Below are positions 1 to 5,245 of a DNA stretch of 6,232 nt, piece by piece (positions within the stretch are counted from its first letter, which is position 1; each line of letters opens with the position of its first letter). A program made the translations under genes and the position numbers. Source of the stretch: Syntrophorhabdus sp. Its GTDB lineage: Bacteria; Desulfobacterota; BSN033; UBA1163. The notes beneath the pieces were generated by a model. The model did not search any database. It was given only the letters and a program-made list of their open reading frames with translations, and had not been told where the DNA came from. The stretch is taken from NCBI GenBank assembly GCA_020724025.1, contig DYHU01000225.1, positions 1-6,232 on the forward strand, given 5' to 3'.

Positions 1-1
1 A

Positions 2-67
2 TATAAATATAAACAACAAACCAGGGCAGGAATCACGATCGTCGAAAAAGGTTGGAGAGGGAGATGA
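2..67 (+). CDS. possible C-terminal end of an upstream gene, cut by the window edge
   Basis: This frame is open from the first bases of the window and stops at TGA 65-67. The stop shares an ATGA with the ATG of the following hydrolase gene. The readable tail is about 21 residues, basic, ending RAGITIVEKGWRGR. A four-base stop/start overlap is the usual arrangement of coupled bacterial genes, which is the main support. Too little is visible to name a family. The first bases are AT-rich, so the region could instead be an untranslated leader or promoter in which this frame is open by chance. Confidence 0.35.
   Translation, partial: YKYKQQTRAGITIVEKGWRGR
54..60 (+). promoter_or_regulatory. Shine-Dalgarno deciding the start of the MBL-fold gene
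   Basis: The purine run GGAGAGG at 54-60 lies a few bases before ATG 64. It supports ATG 64 over the in-frame TTG at 52, which overlaps this run and has only an AAAGG directly abutting it. Choosing ATG 64 also makes the protein begin right at the first beta strand (MRIKVLGCSG). Confidence 0.6.
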
Positions 68-831
68 GAATAAAGGTGTTAGGTTGTTCAGGCGCAGAAT
101 TCCCAGGGAGAAAACCATCCGGGTTTCTCCTGGATGAAAGGATCCTATTCGATGCAGGGAGTCTGACCAAAACCCTGGATATCAGGGGTCAGAGAAAAAT
201 TGAATATATCTTCATCACCCATGCCCATCTGGATCATGTCATCGGCATTCCATTTCTTCTGGACAATATCACCGTTAGCAATATCTGGCACCGGGTGAAC
301 ATTGTCGGAATCCCTCCTGTGTTGAAAGCCATCAAGGAAAATATTCTGAATAATTCGATCTGGCCCGATTTCACCGCCATTCCGAATATCGATAATGGCA
401 TTGTCGGATTCATCGACCTGAAACCGGAGCAATCAATGAAAACCGATGGTTATACGGTGACCCCTTATAAGGTCCGTCACTCCGTTCCTGCGGCAGGATA
501 CCTCATTGAGAGTGAAAAAGGGAGAAAGGTCTTTTATACGGGTGACACGGGTCCAACAAGTTCAACCTGGCAGAAGTTAAAAGGCAAAAGGATTGATTCC
601 CTGATCATTGAAGTCTCATTTCCGGAAAAGATGAAGGAACTGGCGATTAAAACAGGGCATCTGACCCCGGGGCTTTTGAAGAAAGAGATTGAAAAGATGG
701 ATCCGGTTCCGCGGCGGATCTATGTGACCCACCTCAAGCCCCAATATTTTAAAACCATCCAATCAGAGATCAAGGGGCTTGGAATGAAGAATCTCAGATT
801 ACTCAGGGATGGAGAAACCCTCCAGATATAA
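64..831 (+). CDS. MBL-fold metallo-hydrolase, class-II cyclic-nucleotide phosphodiesterase-like
   Basis: This is a 255-residue, probably cytoplasmic metal-dependent hydrolase. A full set of two-metal ligands is readable: T-H-A-H-L-D-H at residues 52-58 (H53, H55, D57, H58), H139 in RHSVPAAGYL, D161 in YTGDTG, and H223 in VTHLKP. G198-H199-L200-T201 adds a further conserved histidine. The order and spacing, the HAHLDHVIGIPFL helix start and the short length resemble class-II 3',5'-cyclic-nucleotide phosphodiesterases and their uncharacterised bacterial relatives more than glyoxalase II or beta-lactamases. There is no signal peptide or membrane segment. The substrate cannot be fixed from sequence: cyclic nucleotide, another phosphodiester or an RNA-like substrate are possible. 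ATG 64 is preferred over TTG 52 because of the purine run before it. It is the first complete gene of a + strand series of glycan genes, so it may be regulatory or only co-transcribed. Confidence 0.85.
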   Translation: MRIKVLGCSGAEFPGRKPSGFLLDERILFDAGSLTKTLDIRGQRKIEYIFITHAHLDHVIGIPFLLDNITVSNIWHRVNIVGIPPVLKAIKENILNNSIWPDFTAIPNIDNGIVGFIDLKPEQSMKTDGYTVTPYKVRHSVPAAGYLIESEKGRKVFYTGDTGPTSSTWQKLKGKRIDSLIIEVSFPEKMKELAIKTGHLTPGLLKKEIEKMDPVPRRIYVTHLKPQYFKTIQSEIKGLGMKNLRLLRDGETLQI

Positions 832-876
832 CGGCCTCTGTGAAATGACTTGGACAGGAACCCCAAATCTTTAGAG

Positions 877-1902
877 ATGTCTCTTCCATTCAACCCACCT
901 GTTATCTCCGTGATCATACCCGTTTACAACGGAGGCGAAAACTTCCGTAAATGTTTGGCGAGCCTGGATCAATCCCTTCCCGGACCGGATGAAATGATCG
1001 TCGTTGCGGATGGAGAAGGGAATGGATCGTGGCGCATTGCCGAGGAATTTAATGTCCAGGTTTTAAGAATCGCAGGGCCAAAAGGGCCTGCCCATGCAAG
1101 AAACAAGGGGGCGCAGATCGCCCATGGAGAAATCCTTTTTTTTGTGGATGCGGATGTTGCGGTTTATCCGGACACCATTGGTAAGGTGATTGAAGTTTTC
1201 AAGAAAGAACCGGATTTAGCAGGTGTTTTCGGTTCCTATGACGGCAATCCGTCAGCCACCAATTTCCTATCCCTTTTCAAAAATCTTTTCCACCATTATA
1301 TCCATCAAACATCCTTTGAAGAGGCTTCTACCTTCTGGGGCGCCTGCGGAGCGATCCGGCGGGATATCTTTTTAACTCTGGGAGGCTTCAATGAACGCTA
1401 TCGAAGACCTTCGGTGGAGGATATTGAGCTGGGTTATCGATTAAAGAGGGAGGGCCACAGGATTAAGCTCTCCAAAACCATTCAAGTCAAGCACTTAAAA
1501 AGATGGAACTTTTTCTCACTTCTCAGATCCGACATCTTCGATCGGGCTCTTCCTTGGACTGATCTCATTCTCAGAGAACATCGGTTGATCAATGATCTGA
1601 ATCTAAGGACCTCCAGTCGCATCAGCATCCTATTGATTTACGGGCTTCTGGGGAGTCTGGTTGGAGTCAAGTGGTGGTTAGGCTTCATACCTATAGCCGG
1701 GATACTGGCTTTCATGCTTCTGGTGATGAATGGATCGCTTTATCGTTTCTTTGAACAGAAGTGCGGTTTGATGTTTGCCATCAGGGCCATTCCCACCCAT
1801 TGGTTTTACTTTTTTTATTGCGGGTTTGGTTTTATGTTAGGGGTCGCCTGGTTTACAATACAAAGGATGAGCCGGTTAGGAGCAAGAGATGCCAGCAGAT
1901 GA
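877..1902 (+). CDS. membrane-anchored family 2 glycosyltransferase
   Basis: This is a 341-residue GT-A fold enzyme that should move a sugar from a nucleotide donor to a lipid- or glycan-linked acceptor at the cytoplasmic membrane face. The N-terminal strand ISVIIPVYNGG (10-20) and VVADG (42-46) form the nucleotide site. GPAHARNKGA (70-79) precedes the DxD metal motif D91-A92-D93. FWGACGAIRRDIF and GGFNERY form the acceptor side, and E181-D182 in SVEDIELGYRL is the likely catalytic-base region. Hydrophobic segments at about 249-264, 267-284 and 305-328 suggest two or three C-terminal membrane helices. The start is uncertain: ATG 877 gives the usual short lead-in, while an in-frame TTG at 850 would add nine residues, and neither has a convincing Shine-Dalgarno. 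The 3' end overlaps the flavoprotein gene by 14 nt. The sugar specificity cannot be read. Confidence 0.88.
   Translation: MSLPFNPPVISVIIPVYNGGENFRKCLASLDQSLPGPDEMIVVADGEGNGSWRIAEEFNVQVLRIAGPKGPAHARNKGAQIAHGEILFFVDADVAVYPDTIGKVIEVFKKEPDLAGVFGSYDGNPSATNFLSLFKNLFHHYIHQTSFEEASTFWGACGAIRRDIFLTLGGFNERYRRPSVEDIELGYRLKREGHRIKLSKTIQVKHLKRWNFFSLLRSDIFDRALPWTDLILREHRLINDLNLRTSSRISILLIYGLLGSLVGVKWWLGFIPIAGILAFMLLVMNGSLYRFFEQKCGLMFAIRAIPTHWFYFFYCGFGFMLGVAWFTIQRMSRLGARDASR
1878..1882 (+). promoter_or_regulatory. Shine-Dalgarno of the flavoprotein gene, inside the preceding gene
   Basis: AGGAG lies six bases before ATG 1889 and within the last codons of the upstream glycosyltransferase. It fixes the flavoprotein start and shows that the 14-nt gene overlap is real, so the two genes are probably translated in a coupled way from one mRNA. 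Confidence 0.7.
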
Positions 1903-3304
1903 TCATTCCATTGTTGTGATCGGTGCAGGGCCGGCAGGCCTGACCGCGGCTTATGAAATGGCAAAGCTGAATTTTTTTCCTCTCGTCCTTGAAAAGATGG
2001 ATAAGGTGGGGGGATTGGCCCGCACCGAGACGTACAAGGGTTTTCGCTTTGATATCGGAGGGCACCGTTTCTTTACCGGGATCAAAGCAGTTCAGCAAGC
2101 CTGGGAGGAGATGCTTCGTGAAGATTTCCACAGCGTCTCCCGGCTTTCACGAATTCATCATGAGGGTCAATTATTCAACTACCCCCTTCATCTTTTCAAC
2201 GTCATAAAAAATCTCGGTCTTATTGAAAGCGCTTTAATTTTTACAAGCTATTTGAAGGCGAAAGCGTCTCCTTTCCGAGACGAGTTGACTTTCGAGCATT
2301 GGATCGTAAATCGATTTGGATCCCGGCTTTACAAAAAATTTTTCAAATCCTACACCGAGAAGGTATGGGGTATTCCGTGTGAAAGGATTCAAGCCGACTG
2401 GGCGGCTCAACGCATCAGAGGACTTTCTTTTCTCTCAGCATTGAAGGACATCCTTTTCCCAACCGATCGCATCCCGTCCCTGACACATGGATTTCGCTAC
2501 CCGGTCCTGGGAGCGGGGATGATGTGGGACTCTTTTGGGAGAAGCATTGAAAAATTAGGCGGGCTGGTTCAGGTCGATTCGGAGGTCATCCGTTTAAGAC
2601 AGGAAGGCTCTCTTATTCGAGGGATCATTGTCCGACAGGATGGGAAGGAGTTCGAGATCAGAGGAGAGCATTTTATTTCTACCATGCCGCTTACCGAACT
2701 CATCGCTCGACTGGATCCGTTGCCTCCAGAAAAGGTGATCGTATCTGCCCGTCAGTTAAAATACCGGGCTTTGATCCTCGTTGGTCTCGTCGTCAACCGC
2801 TCACACCTGTTCGATGAGCAATGGATTTATGTTCATGATTCCGGGGTCAAGGTGGGTCGCATTCAGAACTATAAGAATTGGAGTCCTGCCATGACCCCTG
2901 ACCCGACCAAGACCAACCTCGGATTGGAATACTTCTGTAACGAAGGAGACGAGATATGGGAAATGCCCGATAGAGAACTCATCGTTTTGGCTTCAGAGGA
3001 ATTGACCCGGTTGGGTATGACACGCATGGCTGACGTGGAAGATGGAGTCGTATTTCGTCAACCGAAGGCTTACCCGGTTTATGATCAAGATTATCGAAAA
3101 CATCTCCGGATGCTTCAGTCTTTCTTAAAAACCATCCGAAACCTCCAGACCATCGGTCGTAATGGACTACACCGCTACAACAACCAGGACCACTCCATGT
3201 TGACAGCGATGTTAGCGGTTAAAAACATTCTCGGAGAATACCATGACCTCTGGGGAATGAACACCGAGCGGGCCGATCATGAGAGCCCCCTTCTTAAGGA
3301 TTAA
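1889..3304 (+). CDS. FAD-dependent oxidoreductase, UDP-galactopyranose mutase / PRK07208-like
   Basis: This is a 471-residue flavoprotein. The dinucleotide-binding fold is at the N-terminus: IVVIGAGPAGL (8-18), with GxGxxG at 12-17 and E35 ending the second strand. It is followed by VGGLAR (40-45) and DIGGHRFF (55-62), the position where UDP-galactopyranose mutases and protoporphyrinogen oxidase-like proteins contact FAD. YTEKVWG (155-161), FRYPVLGAGMMW (202-213) and the C-terminal IGRNGLHRYNNQDHSM (422-437) are hallmarks, as I recall the family, of the bacterial group often annotated NAD(P)/FAD-dependent oxidoreductase (PRK07208). Length is normal for that group and the protein is cytosolic, with no signal peptide. 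It sits between glycosyltransferases with a 14-nt overlap upstream and a 5-nt gap downstream, which suggests work on a nucleotide sugar or lipid-linked sugar. That role is inference: desaturase or oxidase chemistry on a lipid carrier is equally possible. Confidence 0.85.
   Translation: MPADDHSIVVIGAGPAGLTAAYEMAKLNFFPLVLEKMDKVGGLARTETYKGFRFDIGGHRFFTGIKAVQQAWEEMLREDFHSVSRLSRIHHEGQLFNYPLHLFNVIKNLGLIESALIFTSYLKAKASPFRDELTFEHWIVNRFGSRLYKKFFKSYTEKVWGIPCERIQADWAAQRIRGLSFLSALKDILFPTDRIPSLTHGFRYPVLGAGMMWDSFGRSIEKLGGLVQVDSEVIRLRQEGSLIRGIIVRQDGKEFEIRGEHFISTMPLTELIARLDPLPPEKVIVSARQLKYRALILVGLVVNRSHLFDEQWIYVHDSGVKVGRIQNYKNWSPAMTPDPTKTNLGLEYFCNEGDEIWEMPDRELIVLASEELTRLGMTRMADVEDGVVFRQPKAYPVYDQDYRKHLRMLQSFLKTIRNLQTIGRNGLHRYNNQDHSMLTAMLAVKNILGEYHDLWGMNTERADHESPLLKD
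3296..3300 (+). promoter_or_regulatory. Shine-Dalgarno supporting a TTG start
   Basis: AAGGA overlaps the last codons of the flavoprotein gene and lies nine bases before TTG 3310. It is the main evidence that the next glycosyltransferase begins at TTG: the first in-frame ATG, at 3439, would remove the N-terminal nucleotide-binding strand. Confidence 0.6.
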
Positions 3305-3309
3305 CCCAA

Positions 3310-4269
3310 TTGAATCAAGAATCTTGCGCACCCTTAGTCTCTGTCGTCATTCCCACCCGAAATCGACCCCACCTGATTGGGCGTGCCGTCCATAGCGCCC
3401 TTGCTCAAACTCTCAAGGCCATAGAGGTGATCGTCATCATGGATGGACCTGATGAGAGGACGATTGAAGTATTGCATCGAATTCAAGATTCGAGACTTCG
3501 AGTGAAAATATTGCCCGTCCAAGCTGGAGTAGGGGAGGCCCGCAATGCAGGAATAAAAGAAGCCAGGGGCAAATGGGTCGCCTTATTAGACGATGACGAT
3601 GAATGGTTTTCTCAAAAACTAAAAATCCAGATTCGAACCGCGATCCTCTCCTCTTATCTCCATCCGATCATTTCCTGTCGGTTTATCGCTCGAATGGAAG
3701 AGGGAGATCTCATCTGGCCCCGCAGACATCCAAAGCCAGATGAACCATTGTGTGAGTACCTCTTCTGTCAGAGCGGCCTTTTCGGGGGCGAAGGATTTAT
3801 TGCCATGCCTTCGATCTTCACGACAAAAGATCTATTTCAACGAGTTCCTTTCGGAAAGGGCCTCGGACAGCATCAGGATTGGGATTGGCTTCTCCGGGTG
3901 AATGAATGGGAGGGGGTGGGGATTCAATTTGTTCCTGAGCATGAGCCCTTATTTGTCTGTCATATGGAGGAGAATCGGGCGAAGATGTGGCATACCACGG
4001 ATTGGCGTTATTCGCTGTCGTGGGGAGAAGCCCGTAAGGGCTATCTCACAACACGGGCTTATATCTCATTTGTATTAACACGGGTCAGTGTCCATGCGGC
4101 AAGAGTAAGAGATTGGAAAGCTTTTTGGTTTCTCCTTCGGGAGGCCTGCCGATATGGCAAGCCCAGGCTCTTTGACATCCTCGGTTTTTTTATTGTTTGG
4201 TTGGTTCCCCAAAAAGTAAGAAGGGAAGGCGCGGTTCTATATCACAGGCTAAGGGGTTCAACCATATGA
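3310..4269 (+). CDS. family 2 glycosyltransferase (DDDDEW type)
   Basis: This 319-residue GT-A enzyme is predicted to act in the cytoplasm, probably peripheral to the membrane. VSVVIPTRNRP (10-20) starts the Rossmann-like half. The IMDGPDE stretch (43-49) and GVGEARNAGIKEARG (73-87) lead to the metal site LLDDDDEW, with aspartates at 94-97. HQDWDWLLR (188-196) occupies the place of the ED catalytic-base motif, and FVCHMEEN follows. A modestly hydrophobic stretch near the C-terminus (FDILGFFIVWLV) may contact the membrane but is not a clear helix anchor. The TTG start is chosen because a Shine-Dalgarno precedes it and no in-frame ATG keeps the first strand. The gene begins 5 nt after the flavoprotein stop. 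Its own stop overlaps the ATG of a mini-ORF (ATGA, 4266-4269). Donor and acceptor sugars are unknown. Confidence 0.88.
   Translation: MNQESCAPLVSVVIPTRNRPHLIGRAVHSALAQTLKAIEVIVIMDGPDERTIEVLHRIQDSRLRVKILPVQAGVGEARNAGIKEARGKWVALLDDDDEWFSQKLKIQIRTAILSSYLHPIISCRFIARMEEGDLIWPRRHPKPDEPLCEYLFCQSGLFGGEGFIAMPSIFTTKDLFQRVPFGKGLGQHQDWDWLLRVNEWEGVGIQFVPEHEPLFVCHMEENRAKMWHTTDWRYSLSWGEARKGYLTTRAYISFVLTRVSVHAARVRDWKAFWFLLREACRYGKPRLFDILGFFIVWLVPQKVRREGAVLYHRLRGSTI
4250..4256 (+). promoter_or_regulatory. Shine-Dalgarno-like TAAGGGG before the mini-ORF
   Basis: TAAGGGG lies nine bases before ATG 4266, inside the end of the second glycosyltransferase gene. It is well placed for the mini-ORF and too far (about 50 nt) to serve the third glycosyltransferase at ATG 4307 directly. 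Confidence 0.45.
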
Positions 4270-4310
4270 AGTCAATCCCTCATTCGAGTAGCCTCCGGTT
4301 CAAAAGATGA
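4266..4310 (+). CDS. 14-codon bridging mini-ORF, possible translational coupler
   Basis: ATG 4266 to TGA 4310 encodes MKSIPHSSSLRFKR, a short basic, serine-rich peptide with no recognisable family. Its ATG overlaps the stop of the preceding glycosyltransferase as ATGA. Its TGA overlaps the ATG of the next one as ATGA (4307-4310). It has a Shine-Dalgarno-like TAAGGGG at good spacing, while the following gene has no visible ribosome site. The likeliest role, by inference, is to carry ribosomes across the gap so that the downstream gene is translated by re-initiation. It could be chance, since the span is only 45 nt. It could also be an old N-terminal extension separated by a frame change, although GT2 enzymes do not need one. 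Confidence 0.35.
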   Translation: MKSIPHSSSLRFKR

Positions 4311-5245
4311 ATAAAATAGATGAGCCTCAAGTGACGGTAGTCATTTCAACCCGGAACCGAGGCGAAAGGATCGTTAAAACAGTCCTTTCAATTCTTAAAA
4401 ATGATTATCCTCATTTTGAACTGAGGATTATTGATCAGAGTGAGGATGATCTGACTGAAAAATCCTTGCAACCTTTTATGGTCGATCCACGTCTCCATTA
4501 CCAAAGGTCTTCCGACAGAGGGCTCTCGAGAGGACGGAACATTGGAATACAAAACACACAGAGTGAATTCATCGCCCTCACTGACGATGATTGCGAAGCG
4601 CCGACCTATTGGCTGGAAGAATTGGCAGCGGCATTTGCTCTGGATCATCGAATAGGGATTATCTTCGGGAATGTCGAGGCAGGCCCGCATGATTCTAAAG
4701 CGGGTTTCATCCCAACCTATGTTTGTCCCGGACCTTTTCTTGCCTCCCATATGAGAAGGAAGCATCTGACGAATGGCATCTCCGCCTGTATGGGAATGAG
4801 GAGGAGTGTCTGGCAGAAACTCGGCGGCTTCGATGAAATGCTGGGAGCCGGTTCGTTATTTAAGGCGGGCGAAGAAACGGACTTTGCCATCCGAGCCCTC
4901 CTTTTAGGTTACTCTATTTACGAAACTCCGGAGGTCAGAGTCATCCATCATGGGTTTCGAACCTGGGAGCAAGGCAAACTTCTTATTGAGGGCTACCTGT
5001 ATGGGACAGGCGCCCTGTTTGCCAAACATTTTAAATGCAGACACTGGTCTGTCATTCCACTTTTATTTCATATGAGTTGGCGGTGGGCCTTTCAACCTCC
5101 TGCCATAAACATCGGACATCGCCCCTTCAAGTGGCTAAGGTTGAAGGCGTTTATTAAAGGGTTTTGGGACGGCTTAATCAATCCCGTGGATAGAAGAAGA
5201 GGTCATTTTTTATCTTCGAGATTTCTCGGAACCCGCGCGAGATAG
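4307..5245 (+). CDS. family 2 glycosyltransferase (TDDDC type)
   Basis: This is a 312-residue GT-A enzyme. VTVVISTRNRG (9-19) opens the nucleotide-binding half, RGLSRGRNIGI precedes the metal motif TDDDC (aspartates 93-95), ISACMGMRRSVWQKLGGFDE forms the acceptor side, and GEETDFAIRALLLGY (E189, E190, D192) holds the probable catalytic base. VRVIHHG follows, as is usual in the family. The C-terminal part is aromatic and basic without a clear membrane helix, suggesting a peripheral membrane enzyme. A TAG at 4289-4291 in this frame means ATG 4307 is the first usable start, yet no good Shine-Dalgarno precedes it. Translation probably depends on the mini-ORF that ends on its ATG. It is the last gene of the + series, and its final 36 bases overlap the end of the opposite-strand TPR gene. 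Sugar specificity is unknown. Confidence 0.88.
   Translation: MNKIDEPQVTVVISTRNRGERIVKTVLSILKNDYPHFELRIIDQSEDDLTEKSLQPFMVDPRLHYQRSSDRGLSRGRNIGIQNTQSEFIALTDDDCEAPTYWLEELAAAFALDHRIGIIFGNVEAGPHDSKAGFIPTYVCPGPFLASHMRRKHLTNGISACMGMRRSVWQKLGGFDEMLGAGSLFKAGEETDFAIRALLLGYSIYETPEVRVIHHGFRTWEQGKLLIEGYLYGTGALFAKHFKCRHWSVIPLLFHMSWRWAFQPPAINIGHRPFKWLRLKAFIKGFWDGLINPVDRRRGHFLSSRFLGTRAR

Noticed and set aside
1..30. AT-rich stretch resembling a -10 promoter element (TATAAAT)
   Set aside because: No -35 region can be seen because the window begins here, and the same bases fit the reading frame of an upstream gene that ends in an ATGA overlap.
145..432. 95-codon frame on the - strand inside the hydrolase gene
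   Set aside because: It lies opposite the HxHxDH metal motif and other conserved hydrolase segments, and has no features of its own.
4028..4060. Nested inverted repeats: AAGCCCG 4028-4034 with CGGGCTT 4054-4060, and AGCCC/GGGCT with a four-base loop inside
   Set aside because: They lie well inside the second glycosyltransferase coding region, have no T run after them, and are explained by the Glu-Ala-Arg-Lys-Gly and Thr-Arg-Ala codons. Kept only as a possible RNA fold.
4295..4310. Possible programmed -1 frameshift at CAAAAGATGA joining the mini-ORF to the third glycosyltransferase
   Set aside because: The run does not fit the X-XXY-YYZ slippery pattern and no clear stimulatory structure follows. 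Stop/start re-initiation at ATGA explains the layout more simply.
4388..4765. 125-codon frame on the - strand inside the third glycosyltransferase
   Set aside because: The opposite strand carries clear GT2 motifs throughout, and this frame has no recognisable domain or ribosome site.
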